Positions 8,589 to 18,334 are shown, counted from the first letter of the stretch. The stretch: DNA of 64,000 nt from Nitrosococcus halophilus Nc 4 (GCF_000024725.1 NC_013960.1:3396001-3460000), one strand, 5' to 3'. Notes: a model not told the origin generated them from the letters alone. Made by a program: numbers and translations.

Positions 8589-9263
8589 CTAGCTTTCTTT
8601 CCTTGCGTACCAAACCTGAATAGAAGCAAACAGCTTTCCATACTTCATGAACTCATTTCTCAGCACCCTGAGTTGCGGATTCTCAAACCCCGCCTGTTTG
8701 AACAACTTTCCTAGTGCATGTGACGTATAGTATCGAACATGACCTTTTTCAATAATCCTGAGTAGGCGATCCCAAGCCCACGTATACAGGGAAAGATCCG
8801 GTGCATTTTCAAATATCACCAACTCGCCGCCTGGCGTTAGGACTCTGCGCATCTCTTGCAATGCTTCTATTGGATGTGGATAATGGTGAAATGAATTTGT
8901 ACACAATACGTGGCCAAACGACCCACTAGGATAAGGAATGCAGTCTGCCGCCGCCTGCCGAAATTCAACCTTCTGCTTTATCTCGCCTAACACTTTCTCC
9001 TGTGCTTTTGCTACCATTTTATCCGATATATCAATTCCACAGGCTTTCTCCACTCCTAGTACTGAGGCTAGATAGGTTACGGCAAAGCCCGTTCCACAGC
9101 CTATATCAAGGACCCTTGAAGTGGCACCAAGAGTAAATTGCTCAATAGCTAGTTTCTGTGTATATTGAAACCAAGGTGATATTTTGAAGCCATCATATTT
9201 AGTCGCCCAGTTATCAAAAAATTCCTGGTTTTTCTGATCAGTATACGACTTATCTGCCATCAC
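8589..9263 (-). CDS. Class I SAM-dependent methyltransferase (UbiE-like fold)
   Basis: The 224-residue protein has a SAM-binding motif I near residues 45-55 (VLDIGCGTGFAV), an acidic motif II (ACGIDIS) and the post-motif HVLCTNSFHHYPHP, all of the Methyltransf_11 type. It could methylate a sugar hydroxyl of the EPS or a lipid; nothing in the sequence fixes the substrate. Two methionines begin the frame; either could be the start. It lies 123 nt upstream of the GMC oxidoreductase gene on the same strand. Confidence 0.85.
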   Translation of the reverse strand: MMADKSYTDQKNQEFFDNWATKYDGFKISPWFQYTQKLAIEQFTLGATSRVLDIGCGTGFAVTYLASVLGVEKACGIDISDKMVAKAQEKVLGEIKQKVEFRQAAADCIPYPSGSFGHVLCTNSFHHYPHPIEALQEMRRVLTPGGELVIFENAPDLSLYTWAWDRLLRIIEKGHVRYYTSHALGKLFKQAGFENPQLRVLRNEFMKYGKLFASIQVWYARKES

Positions 9264-9456
9264 ATTTACCTTCCTTCTTTATCACTCAATTTTGCTCTCC
9301 CTTTATGCTATCCAGTTACAAATCGTAGAAAAGTCAAGTAATGGATACCTCCTAACCTTTCCATCCGCGCCACCATACCTCACAAGCACAAAAAGCAGTA
9401 GGCTCTTTTTCCCAACTCATATAGAGGGAGAACATCCCCCCTCCACTCTTCTCTAC

Positions 9457-10203
9457 TTAGTCTAGAAATTGTTCAAACTCAGTTCCACGCAGTGCGCTAG
9501 CAAGCTCATCATAGTTTTTTACCATTAACTCAAGTTCATTTGGATTGATCTTGACAAAATCACAATGCATTGGTGCAGGATTTAATTGAAACAATTCGCA
9601 AATTTTTTCTGCCGCTTCATTGGAGAGCGACTGCCCATTAATCATAGTCTCATACACTAATTCTATTCTATGATGATGCGAAAGCAATTGCTCGAACTCT
9701 AGAAACTGATTACGAACTCGCTGCATTTCTTTAATTGCTGCTGTTGGTGATATATGGATAGATACACCCGGTACTTTTTTTGTGGTATGAGGTTGCCACC
9801 GGCGCTCCCGCTTAGCACCGAGCAACATTTTAGATACATATTGTTTAAGTAGATTCTCACGACGTAAATGTATCACTCGAATATCCGTATGGTGCGTTAG
9901 AAAGTTGCACACTTTATTATTTAATTGATTATACATTGACTTAAACACGAGCACCGGTGCATCATTTCGTGCGCAAAAGTTTTCTAATATTCTTACGGGT
10001 CTCCAAGCACCGGCTGCTATATACAAATAGATCTTTGTAGATAACCGTCGATCGGCTAGGAACCGCGGCGGTTCAATAAAACCTCCTATTAGTAATTCGC
10101 CATCACATCTCACTTGAGGATGAGAATTCAAACAGTGGCGAAGAAAATTCGATCCTGACCGCTGCGACGTGATTATGATCCCTTTCATAAGCGTGAAATC
10201 CAA
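9457..10203 (-). CDS. Sulfotransferase, Stf0/LPS type (EPS sulfotransferase 2)
   Basis: The 248-residue protein has a 5'-PAPS loop at the N-terminus (GIIITSQRSGSNFLRHCL) with the basic SQRSGSN form found in Stf0-like and lipopolysaccharide sulfotransferases. A 3'-PAPS motif lies near residue 130 (IRVIHLRRENLLKQYVS). It is clearly diverged from the other four sulfotransferases of the window, so it probably acts on a different position or acceptor. The start may be Met1 or Met6 (MKGIIIT), which lies directly before the loop. Just upstream lies the 210-bp IS1 derivative. Confidence 0.82.
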   Translation of the reverse strand: MDFTLMKGIIITSQRSGSNFLRHCLNSHPQVRCDGELLIGGFIEPPRFLADRRLSTKIYLYIAAGAWRPVRILENFCARNDAPVLVFKSMYNQLNNKVCNFLTHHTDIRVIHLRRENLLKQYVSKMLLGAKRERRWQPHTTKKVPGVSIHISPTAAIKEMQRVRNQFLEFEQLLSHHHRIELVYETMINGQSLSNEAAEKICELFQLNPAPMHCDFVKINPNELELMVKNYDELASALRGTEFEQFLD

Positions 10204-10290
10204 AACAAAAAAAGAAAATGGACTAAATAAATATCAAGACTGTCTATAAATAAAATCCAGTGAAGAAGCAAATAATGAAGAAACTCACTA

Positions 10291-10500
10291 GATAGTGTTG
10301 AAGCGTGAGTGATCATCTGCTACGGTTGTGTCTTTATTCCCTAAGGAGCTGTGATGAACTGCCCTTACTGCCATGGCCACGCGGACCCCAAAAACGGGAG
10401 CAATGAGACGGACAGGCCGAAGTTTCTGTGCCAAGGGTTGTGGTCGAAGTTTGTAGAGCTGAAGCTAGCGTATGATAATCACTCATGATTTAGGACTACC
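10291..10500 (+). mobile_element. 210-bp internally deleted IS1 derivative
   Basis: The left end (GATAGTGTTGAAGCGTGAGT) and right end (ATCACTCAtgatttaGGACTACC) match the ends of the full IS1 copies. In between, only the 5' part of insA survives (a frame beginning MNCPYCHGHADPKNGSN), joined directly to the right end. Perfect 8-bp direct repeats ACTCACTA flank it at 10283-10290 and 10501-10508. The preserved duplication shows that the element inserted here, either as a full copy that was later deleted or as a mini-element moved in trans. Confidence 0.85.
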
Positions 10501-10537
10501 ACTCACTAATATTTCTTCATTACACCCATTCACTAAT

Positions 10538-12052
10538 TTAACCCTTAATTTTTATAATTCTTCCCCATGCCCGATAAAATAATTGGCGCATTATCAACAT
10601 TTCTGCAGCCGAGAAGGCCTTAAATAACAATAGCGCAATAATGTATGCTGTCGCTGTGATTAACAAGAGAATAAACAGATTATATTTTGTCAAAGAAAAA
10701 GAAACTGCTCCTGAAAGTAGCGCGCAAAGAAATGGTTTGTATGCTGCTTGTGCTAAGTCAATCTTAGTGATGTACTTTAAGACAAACGAAGCATCAAGTA
10801 TAAGAACAAACACACTAGCTACGACTATAGCGATTGAAATCCCAAAAAGTCCATACATCTTACCTAAGACGACAGTCAGAGCTATGCTCATTATAGTTCC
10901 TAGGGCTGATCGCCACACCATTGCACGCTCATTATCATTAGCAATCATGCTCTGCTTCATAACCATATCGGCCGCAAAGAAGACCTGCGACCAAATAATA
11001 ACCTGTAGTACCTGCACTGAAGCTTCGTATCCAGGACCATACAATAATAGAATTATCTTGTCGGCGATTGCTGTAACAATAAAGACAAAGGGCAATATCA
11101 CGATAAAAAGAAATTTTAATGTTTGGGAAATTAGCGCTCCAGACTTGCTCTTGAAATTTTTAAAAGATCTAGAAAAAACGGGAAGAATCGACATCATGAC
11201 TACAGGAATAATTGATGCGCTAGTCTGACTCACTCGATCTGCCCCATTAAATATTCCTACCATATCTAAAGCTACTATCATCGGTAAAATGATAATATTA
11301 ATTCGAGCTAACGACTCTGTTAGGAACCTTTGCAATGCAAACGGTACGGCCGTAGACAAAATAGCTTGACAAAAATTAACTTTTGGGCGCCAATCTGGAG
11401 TGGAGCCGACCTGCTTTGATTGTTGGAGGATAACCCAACTTAAAATTAAGAACGAGGTTAGTTGAAATATAATGCGACCGACAAAGGCTGACCAAATCCC
11501 CACCCCCATAACAAGTAAAATCCACAAAATAAATAACCCTAGAACGCGCCCAATAAAGGCAGCAATAACCAAATGCTCCATACGCTCTAGGCCCTGGAGC
11601 ACAGCCTGGGCAATAAGGTAAAGTCCAGCAACTGGCAAACCAATAGCAGCAACATAAACGGCCATTATTATTCTTTCGTCATAGCTCATGAGATGCGCAA
11701 ATGATGCAAGGATAACGCCAAATCCAAGAGCAAATAGAATAGTTGTTACGCTGGCATTCACCCAGTAAGTAAACATTAGCGATTGATCTCTAGCTATTGC
11801 TCGAACAACAACATCTTGCTGCCCAAAAGGTGTTATGATTTCAAATAGCAACGCTAGGGCTAAAACGATACCATAGATACCAAGGGATGATGGATCTAAG
11901 TAACGTGCAACAAGCACGGCAACAATCAAACCACCTCCTTTTGCAAAGAGCGAAGCAGTAAACAGCGCAGCGGAATTTTTAATGACTCTAGCCGCCGTAT
12001 CAACCTTCTTAGACTGAGAGAAACTACGCTCTTTCTCCACTTTACGTACCAT
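10538..12052 (-). CDS. Wzx-type polysaccharide flippase 1
   Basis: The 504-residue integral membrane protein has about 12-14 hydrophobic segments from residue 25 to the C-terminus. It is of the MATE/MOP polysaccharide-transport type (RfbX-like): an N-terminal FTASLFAKGGGLIVAVLVARYLDPSSLGIYG and conserved polar helices. It should flip lipid-linked repeat units across the inner membrane. A second, unrelated-looking flippase is at 29554-31149, so two kinds of unit may be exported or one is a later acquisition. It is followed 24 nt later by no gene of the same direction except the sulfotransferase beyond the IS1 derivative. Confidence 0.87.
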   Translation of the reverse strand: MVRKVEKERSFSQSKKVDTAARVIKNSAALFTASLFAKGGGLIVAVLVARYLDPSSLGIYGIVLALALLFEIITPFGQQDVVVRAIARDQSLMFTYWVNASVTTILFALGFGVILASFAHLMSYDERIIMAVYVAAIGLPVAGLYLIAQAVLQGLERMEHLVIAAFIGRVLGLFILWILLVMGVGIWSAFVGRIIFQLTSFLILSWVILQQSKQVGSTPDWRPKVNFCQAILSTAVPFALQRFLTESLARINIIILPMIVALDMVGIFNGADRVSQTSASIIPVVMMSILPVFSRSFKNFKSKSGALISQTLKFLFIVILPFVFIVTAIADKIILLLYGPGYEASVQVLQVIIWSQVFFAADMVMKQSMIANDNERAMVWRSALGTIMSIALTVVLGKMYGLFGISIAIVVASVFVLILDASFVLKYITKIDLAQAAYKPFLCALLSGAVSFSLTKYNLFILLLITATAYIIALLLFKAFSAAEMLIMRQLFYRAWGRIIKIKG

Positions 12053-12076
12053 GCTAAATATTAATAGAAATGTTCT

Positions 12077-12820
12077 CTAATCCTTCTTAGCCCTGCTCCG
12101 GATAACCCTGGCAGGGACGCCGACCGCAATCACATTTTCCGGGATGTCTCGGGTCACCACCGCCCCTGCGCCGATCACAGCCCCCGTCCCTACAGTCACA
12201 CCATCGAGAAGGATGGCTCCCGTGCCAATCCATACATTGTCACCAATCCTAATTGGGCCCTTTGAATAAGCCCCTTGGTCCATAATGACACGGGAGGTAT
12301 CGCCCATATGGTAGTCACCACCACTCATATAGCAACCACCCGCCACTAAAACGGATTCGCCTAGCTCAATGCCACCTAGGGACGCAAGCACACAGTTACA
12401 GCCAATTGTTGTTCGAGAACCCAAATAAATAGGCCCAGTTTTTGCCAAAAGCATGGAGTTACGATTAATGACAACGCTATCCTCAAGCACAACGCCCTCA
12501 CCCCGCCCCTCTAGCACAGAGTTATCATCGACAGTGACATTGTTGCCGAGCGTGATTTTGTGTGGGTGCCGGATAGTTACATTACGACCCAGGATAAGCC
12601 CATTACCAACGTTCTTGAATAATCGTGGATAAAATTTTTTTCGAACTAAAAAGCCAAAACCACCTGGCATTGAGCCCAAAATAGTTGTCAGAAACTCATA
12701 CACCAAAAAGCGCCTTAGCCCGACATCCCCTACAGTCAGATCCATATATGCTTTTGCGGGTGATGAGCGCGCTTGCAAAAGCCTCTCCCGGATAACTTGG
12801 TTCTTATCAATTTCCTTCAC
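12077..12820 (-). CDS. Hexapeptide-repeat acyltransferase
   Basis: The 247-residue protein has a left-handed beta-helix of hexapeptide repeats covering about residues 80-235 (GNNVTVDDNSVLEGRGEGVV, VLEDSVVINRNSML, IGDNVWIGTGAILLDGVTVG). It ends in the usual GAVVTRDIPENVIAVGVPAR cap. This is the maltose/galactoside O-acetyltransferase type found in EPS loci. It likely acetylates a sugar of the repeat unit with acetyl-CoA in the cytosol. The gene ends 24 nt before the flippase start, so the two are probably cotranscribed. Confidence 0.88.
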   Translation of the reverse strand: MKEIDKNQVIRERLLQARSSPAKAYMDLTVGDVGLRRFLVYEFLTTILGSMPGGFGFLVRKKFYPRLFKNVGNGLILGRNVTIRHPHKITLGNNVTVDDNSVLEGRGEGVVLEDSVVINRNSMLLAKTGPIYLGSRTTIGCNCVLASLGGIELGESVLVAGGCYMSGGDYHMGDTSRVIMDQGAYSKGPIRIGDNVWIGTGAILLDGVTVGTGAVIGAGAVVTRDIPENVIAVGVPARVIRSRAKKD

Positions 12821-12968
12821 GATAGCTATCTAAATATCAATGAGTAATGTTAATATTATGATTGCTCGCTTTTAGGCACGGGCGTACTTCCAGGGACAAA
12901 AGTTATTTGCCTACTTTCAAGTTTTCTTATGCTCAGGCTACCGCAGAGATTGGACTTTAGTACCAGTC

Positions 12969-13511
12969 TTATTTCTTCGATACCTGATACCAAACAATCA
13001 ACATAACAGGAACCAGAGCCAGCTCGACTCCGATTGCATAAAGGTTATGCCATGACAACCCCTGCATCACAAACTCTGTGAGCGAATCTCCGGGCTCTCC
13101 ATGTTTAATCCCCACAAAGATTGGATAGGGTGAACTCCAGTAATGGTCATTAAGTGGCCAGAACAAGGGTATTCCATAAGGAGCTCGTCCGTCATAGGTA
13201 AGATAATCGAGTAATAGATGAGAACCATAACCTAGCGCCCCCACTAAGCCTGTGCGAAAGGCAGATGCTTGTAACCAGCGCGACAAATAGGATGCCAGCA
13301 AACCAAAAATCAACGCAGATATTATCGAATGACTGAAGCCATGATGGTATTTATTGACATCACCGACAAGTAGACCCGGAAGAAAATCGAGATCAGCTGC
13401 AATGCCCGCAAAAATCCCAAAGCAAACCCAACGCCAAAAACCGCCACTTCGGGGAGTACCCGCTAACGCACAAACAATACCAGCAAGGCTATGACCGATG
13501 GGTGAAGCCAA
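12969..13511 (-). CDS. YdjM-like membrane metal-dependent hydrolase
   Basis: The 180-residue protein has four or so hydrophobic helices and conserved motifs of the YdjM/DUF457 family: SPIGHSLAG at the N-terminus, AADLDFLPG near residue 40, HHGFSHSIISAL near 56 and GSHLLLDYLTYDG near 96. The His and Asp residues probably bind a metal. The family is common in exopolysaccharide loci, with unknown substrate. Its start overlaps the end of the upstream GT4 gene by 23 nt, which implies translational coupling. Confidence 0.82.
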   Translation of the reverse strand: MASPIGHSLAGIVCALAGTPRSGGFWRWVCFGIFAGIAADLDFLPGLLVGDVNKYHHGFSHSIISALIFGLLASYLSRWLQASAFRTGLVGALGYGSHLLLDYLTYDGRAPYGIPLFWPLNDHYWSSPYPIFVGIKHGEPGDSLTEFVMQGLSWHNLYAIGVELALVPVMLIVWYQVSKK

Positions 13512-14670
13512 TGACGGACTCCTTTTCTGTAATTACCTCTTTGAAGAGCTCTTCATAACAGGAAGCACAGTGGTCAATATAATAGCTCTCGACCAAACTT
13601 TGATTGCTCTTACCCATAGTCTGCCGATTCGCCGGGTTATCTACCAGACAACGGATAGAAGCTATTAAAGCCGCATGATCATTGAGCCGCACTAGATATC
13701 CAGTCTTACCACTTACAAGAAAATCCGTCTGCCCGCCGTGGTCATAACAAACTACCGGAAGACCGCATGCCATCGCTTCCAAAAAAACGAGCCCAAACCC
13801 TTCATGCTGGCTCGTTGACACAAAAATGTCTGCCATACGAAGAATCCGGAATTTTTCCTGTTCATCCACATGCCCATAAAAATGGACTCGATCTACCACT
13901 GCTTGCTGAGCTGCTAAATTTCTGAGTTCATCATTCAGTGGGCCAGATCCTAGAATGACTAGGTGCACTCGATTATCGTGAAGATTTCCAACCAACTCGA
14001 TAAGCTGATCTACAGCCTTTCTGACCACCAACCTACCCACTGTGACTAGCAGAATATCTTCGTTCTTGAAACCGTACTCATGACGGTTTGCCTGACCTAG
14101 TAGTGGGCGAGGAATACCAAGGGGTATACGCGTAGGCTTAACTTCTGATGTGTAATAAGTCGCTACGTTATTTACCGTATTTAGCGATTGTCCTACGACC
14201 CGGTTGGCTTGTCGCAGCAGCCTCTGTATGGAAATTCGTAACAATACATGACGGTGCGGTGATGTCCATTTACTTGGATCGTAGAGATCACCGCCATGTA
14301 CTGATAAAACGTTGGGGATCCGCCCGAAGCGTGACAAAGCATGTCCAACAGGCCCCGTAGGAATAACAAAATGTGTGTTAATGATATCGAAATGCTCTTG
14401 TTTAAGCAGTTTCCGCCCTTGTAATACACCCATTGGAAGATAAGATAGCATAGAAATCATGCTAGCAGCGGCTTTCTGGCGACGCATTAAAACGGGTACC
14501 CTTATAACCCGTACCCCCTTCTCAACATAATCTTTGGATAGTGCTGGGCCCCGGGATGTCAGCACAACTACATCATGGCGTTTGGCAAGCTCTTCTGCAA
14601 GGTGCGCATTAACTACACCACCGCCGCCACCTAGTGGGGGATATTCATAATTGCAGAATAAAATTCGCAT
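13489..14670 (-). CDS. GT4 glycosyltransferase
   Basis: The 393-residue enzyme has the GT-B fold. The N-terminal acceptor domain shows YEYPPLGGGGGVVNAHLAEELA, and the nucleotide-sugar domain holds VTVGRLVVRKAVDQLI and the E-x7-E region ADIFVSTSQHEGFGLVFLEAMACGLPVV. It is a retaining transferase adding a hexose to the lipid-linked chain in the cytoplasm. The end overlaps the YdjM-like gene. Length is typical and the frame is intact. Confidence 0.9.
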   Translation of the reverse strand: MRILFCNYEYPPLGGGGGVVNAHLAEELAKRHDVVVLTSRGPALSKDYVEKGVRVIRVPVLMRRQKAAASMISMLSYLPMGVLQGRKLLKQEHFDIINTHFVIPTGPVGHALSRFGRIPNVLSVHGGDLYDPSKWTSPHRHVLLRISIQRLLRQANRVVGQSLNTVNNVATYYTSEVKPTRIPLGIPRPLLGQANRHEYGFKNEDILLVTVGRLVVRKAVDQLIELVGNLHDNRVHLVILGSGPLNDELRNLAAQQAVVDRVHFYGHVDEQEKFRILRMADIFVSTSQHEGFGLVFLEAMACGLPVVCYDHGGQTDFLVSGKTGYLVRLNDHAALIASIRCLVDNPANRQTMGKSNQSLVESYYIDHCASCYEELFKEVITEKESVIGFTHRS

Positions 14671-14718
14671 AGCCGTTTTTTTTAGAAGTCTTCTATTGCT
14701 CTACTGACAGATAAAAAT

Positions 14719-15708
14719 TTACAAATAGTTATGCTCCTTATACCACTGAGCCGTCGCTACAATTCCGTCTTCAAAACTAGTTTTAGGCTCAAACTTTAAA
14801 ATGCTGCTAGACTTATCTTGAGAGAAGCAAAAACTCTTTTTAAAAAAATCCATTCTACGCCGATGTAATGGTGGCTGAATGTGAAGCGGCCGTAAAAGAT
14901 TCTCCATTACTACTGCCGTGATTAAAAATGGCCATAAGGGGGCTCGCAACTTTCTCTGGGTAACGCCGAGCACTTTAGCAATAGTTGCTACCATTTGATT
15001 GGTGGTTAAAATTTCTTTTCCCGCCAACACAAAAACCTGACCTAAAGCTTCATCATTTTTTGCAGCAAGCCAAAGCCCTTCTATTAAATCGTCTACAAAT
15101 ATGAGTTGATGCCTATTATCTCCCTTTCCAATCATAAAGAACATTTTTTTGTCGATGGCTTTGAGCAGCTTTAATAAACGGCGATCGCCTGGTCCATATG
15201 TCTCAGAAATCCGAATAATAACTACAGGCAGTCTATCTTTATAAGATAACACCAACTTTTCTCCTTCCCGCTTGGTAATCCCATAGATATTATCCGGTTG
15301 CAGAGGGGTGTCTTCATCAATCTCCCCCTCCATCGCAGCGCCATAGACACCAATTGTGCTCCCATGAACAAAACGCTTGACGTTGTCTTTCCTACTAGCC
15401 TCAAGAAGATTTCTCGTACCTGCTACATTTACCTCCCAGAAATGCTGGTCCGGCACATTGGCTTCATGTTGTGCAGCAGCGAGATGATAAACGATTTCTA
15501 CTCCCTCGATTGCTTTATCGATAACGTCTTTATCCGTCACCGATCCAATGACAATTTCTCCTCCCTGACGCTCTACGAGATCACGGTTGCCCTCTTCGGC
15601 TGCGTTGTTCACTTGACCTAAGAGCCTGACTTTATCTCCTTTCTCCAAGCATTTAAGCGCTAATCGCGTGCCAATGAAGCCAGTACCTCCCGTAATCAAT
15701 ACTTTCAT
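14719..15708 (-). CDS. NAD-dependent epimerase/dehydratase (extended SDR)
   Basis: The enzyme of about 329 residues starts with the NAD(P) loop VLITGGTGFIGTRLALKC. It has the SDR catalytic set with STIGVYGAA and Y-x3-K (NIYGITKREGE) and the RISETYGPGDRRLLKL segment of the sugar-nucleotide epimerase group. The start at 15708 is chosen because AGGGGA lies 6 nt before it, and an extension to 15732 adds an unlikely MDCSRGSR. It probably makes or modifies an activated sugar for the EPS. It lies 49 nt upstream of the GT4 gene. Confidence 0.85.
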   Translation of the reverse strand: MKVLITGGTGFIGTRLALKCLEKGDKVRLLGQVNNAAEEGNRDLVERQGGEIVIGSVTDKDVIDKAIEGVEIVYHLAAAQHEANVPDQHFWEVNVAGTRNLLEASRKDNVKRFVHGSTIGVYGAAMEGEIDEDTPLQPDNIYGITKREGEKLVLSYKDRLPVVIIRISETYGPGDRRLLKLLKAIDKKMFFMIGKGDNRHQLIFVDDLIEGLWLAAKNDEALGQVFVLAGKEILTTNQMVATIAKVLGVTQRKLRAPLWPFLITAVVMENLLRPLHIQPPLHRRRMDFFKKSFCFSQDKSSSILKFEPKTSFEDGIVATAQWYKEHNYL

Positions 15709-15755
15709 CCTACTTCCCCTAGAACAATCCAAAGATCTACACCAAACTATTTATC

Positions 15756-17474
15756 TTATATAGCGACGCCTACTTGGGCAGACGAATCTTCCCTGACTAC
15801 TTGCCCAAAAATTGGAAAGATTCGCTTAACTTCCTCAATCTCCTGATGCTGATGCTTAGCTGTCCAACCCAACTCTGCAGCCATCAACTGTGCGCAGGTT
15901 TGTAGTGCTTCATTACCGGGATATTCTCCAGTAGCGAGATCAGTTCGGCGGAAGATAATATCTGAAAGCTTCAAAGCCATTTCTTCGCGCACAGCCTGGA
16001 GAACTTCGGCTTTAATTACGGTTGAATCAGCGATGGTTTCAACCCAAGCAGAATTCTCCTCACCATAACGCAGGATGCGATCATATTCCGAACCATGGTT
16101 ATGTAATAAGGCACGCAGCGCTTTAATAGGCAGGGGCGCTTCACTTCGCTGAGTAACCTGTTGGACGAATGCTTCAAAGTGTTCGATCCGTCCACCGTAG
16201 ATAGGGATTTTAGCAGTGGCTGGCCTGGGCACACGGCGGTTTAATTTTCTTGCTACAAGATCAATCGCCTTCGCCGCCTCCCCTCGAGCCATGGTATAGC
16301 GAACCCCTAGGAGGGTCACCAGCCCTTCAACCTGATGCTGCCTGGCATGATCAACGATCAAGGAACGCTTCCCATAGCTTAAATTGGTCGCGTTGTCTTG
16401 GTTTTCCCCAAAAGGCAATAGGCCGGCATTCCACATGGAGATTTCTTCCACACTTAAATCCAAAGCTGGATAAGCTGCGTTGATCTCCTCTACAAAGGCT
16501 TTTAACTCTTGCTCCGTAACGGCAAACCCATCCGGATTGCCATCGTAAACCACATGCCAGACACCAATGAGGGAATAATCCCGCCAAGGCACAATAAACA
16601 AGTGGCGCGCGTTTCTGCTTAGGAGAGCATCCGGATCACGTGTACGTCCCAGTACGGCTAAGGCATGCCGGCTATCAAGTTGACGCGGTATAACAAAACA
16701 AGCATCTCTCGAGTAAGTCCCTTTGCGCTCTAGCTTGAATCCTAGTTGTTTATTGAGCAGGTGCTCCGCCCATGGGCCAGTGGCGTTGAGCACCACTTTA
16801 CCTCGAATCTGGAATTGCTCGCCAGTAAGCTTATCTTGTGCTTCAATACCTGTAACCCGCCCCTTAGAACGAATAAAATTAATAGCTTCTACATAATTTG
16901 CTATCTCCGCCCCAGCAGCAGCGGAAGAAAGTAAAAATGACAACACTAAACGGGTTGGATTATACATCTGCCCATCGGAAAACATGGCTGCGCCAGTCAA
17001 ACCATTCCGTTCCAACCCTGGGAATAATTCAACTACTTCGCCACGCGACAATAAGCGTCCCCTGGGAATGCGTCTATCAGGATCTTTGATATGCAGATTC
17101 CGATCAGAAGTGAGTAGGTCATAGCCCAGCAGTCCAGCTGCCAACAAAAATTTTCCGTTTTTGCCATGGCCATAGGTAGGGATCACCGTTGGTAACGGTT
17201 GTACTAAATGGGGTGCCACCCGCAGTAGGGCGCTGCGCTCACGGCAAGACTCGCGAATTCGCATGATGTCCCCATGCTGTATATAACGAATGCCGCCATG
17301 AACTATTTTGAAAGAATTTGCTGAAGTTCCGCTAGAGAAATCTCCTCTCTCGACTAAGGCTACGGAAAATCCACGCAGTACCGCATCCCATGCAGCACAG
17401 GCACCGAAAATACCGCCACCAATGATAACTAAATCGTATTCTTTTCCTGTCAATTCCGAAAGATTTCTTTTCAT
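15756..17474 (-). CDS. GlpD-like FAD-dependent glycerol-3-phosphate dehydrogenase/oxidase
   Basis: The 572-residue flavoprotein begins with an FAD-binding Rossmann site (YDLVIIGGGIFGACAAWDAV). It carries the GlpD signature SGTSANSFKIVHGGIRYIQ near residues 48-65 and a C-terminal helical domain after about residue 400. Aerobic GlpD oxidises glycerol-3-phosphate to DHAP at the inner membrane. Here the gene sits inside the EPS locus between a methyltransferase and an SDR, so it may act on a related phosphorylated or polyol precursor. The sequence alone cannot distinguish this from ordinary glycerol metabolism. Confidence 0.82.
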   Translation of the reverse strand: MKRNLSELTGKEYDLVIIGGGIFGACAAWDAVLRGFSVALVERGDFSSGTSANSFKIVHGGIRYIQHGDIMRIRESCRERSALLRVAPHLVQPLPTVIPTYGHGKNGKFLLAAGLLGYDLLTSDRNLHIKDPDRRIPRGRLLSRGEVVELFPGLERNGLTGAAMFSDGQMYNPTRLVLSFLLSSAAAGAEIANYVEAINFIRSKGRVTGIEAQDKLTGEQFQIRGKVVLNATGPWAEHLLNKQLGFKLERKGTYSRDACFVIPRQLDSRHALAVLGRTRDPDALLSRNARHLFIVPWRDYSLIGVWHVVYDGNPDGFAVTEQELKAFVEEINAAYPALDLSVEEISMWNAGLLPFGENQDNATNLSYGKRSLIVDHARQHQVEGLVTLLGVRYTMARGEAAKAIDLVARKLNRRVPRPATAKIPIYGGRIEHFEAFVQQVTQRSEAPLPIKALRALLHNHGSEYDRILRYGEENSAWVETIADSTVIKAEVLQAVREEMALKLSDIIFRRTDLATGEYPGNEALQTCAQLMAAELGWTAKHQHQEIEEVKRIFPIFGQVVREDSSAQVGVAI

Positions 17475-17545
17475 TATTTAATCCCTAGTACGACTTGGAA
17501 TTAAAATAGGATACTATTGACTTCATAACAATTTACATAAGTATA

Positions 17546-18334
17546 TTATTTTAGCTTTTGACAGGTGGCCGCAATTTTCTTTGTAAAAAGCTTGTTAGAC
17601 TTTCCGTAGAGGATAAAGCATACTCTGAAAAATAAGCTGAGCAAGGTTGACGCTCCCCATGCCACATAGTTAAAGGGATTTTTGTAAAATACATACAGGT
17701 GAAGCGGAAACACATGGATATGTTCAAACCCCGAATGTTGCAATACCTGTCGTAAGGTATATTCGGTAAAAGTATTGTAATGGTCAAAGTTCTGTGCAAG
17801 AGCTTCAGACCCTGTGATCGGATTAGCTCCATTCAGCCCATGAACAATTAATGTACCTCCTGAAATTAGGCTCTCCCAAACCAGACGTAGAAATATAAGT
17901 ATCTCCTTCTTAGTGAGATGGTTTAACTCCTGTTCGCAGAAGATAACATTGAAGGTGTTCTTGTGAGAGGCTAAAAAGGGAAAAGCCCGCTCTGCTCGGC
18001 AGTCGAGGCTATGCTGTTGACCATACTTTACCTTACTCTCAAAGGAATCGATGCCTATTGCGTTCTTGTAGCCCTGCTTGTTCAATGTATTAACAAAGTA
18101 ACCCGGCCCACAACTAATCACCAAGATGCGGGCATTATGGTCAGCAGGTAAATGCTTGAGATAATTATGGCGATAGAATTGATAGAATTTTCCATAGCCC
18201 TTTTCCACCTCCTCGGGCTCCTCAGGCCCTTCCCAAAAAGAGTCAAAAGGCTCCATTTGAGCTGTAAGCTCCATGTCGCTTGCTGAATCGACGGGGCCTT
18301 GCAAGTTATCAGTCTGAGGATGAGGCAATGACAT
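17546..18334 (-). CDS. Class I SAM-dependent methyltransferase with C-terminal hydrophobic segment
   Basis: The 262-residue protein has a SAM site near residues 70-82 (ILVISCGPGYFVNTL), the acidic IGIDSFESK segment and the VIFCEQELNHLTK motif. A hydrophobic helix near residues 222-242 (YVAWGASTLLSLFFRVCFIL) suggests membrane association. The nearest types are methyltransferases that act on lipid-linked or capsule sugars. It is the first gene of a leftward run and follows about 1 kb without genes, so a promoter probably lies just upstream of 18334. Confidence 0.78.
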   Translation of the reverse strand: MSLPHPQTDNLQGPVDSASDMELTAQMEPFDSFWEGPEEPEEVEKGYGKFYQFYRHNYLKHLPADHNARILVISCGPGYFVNTLNKQGYKNAIGIDSFESKVKYGQQHSLDCRAERAFPFLASHKNTFNVIFCEQELNHLTKKEILIFLRLVWESLISGGTLIVHGLNGANPITGSEALAQNFDHYNTFTEYTLRQVLQHSGFEHIHVFPLHLYVFYKNPFNYVAWGASTLLSLFFRVCFILYGKSNKLFTKKIAATCQKLK

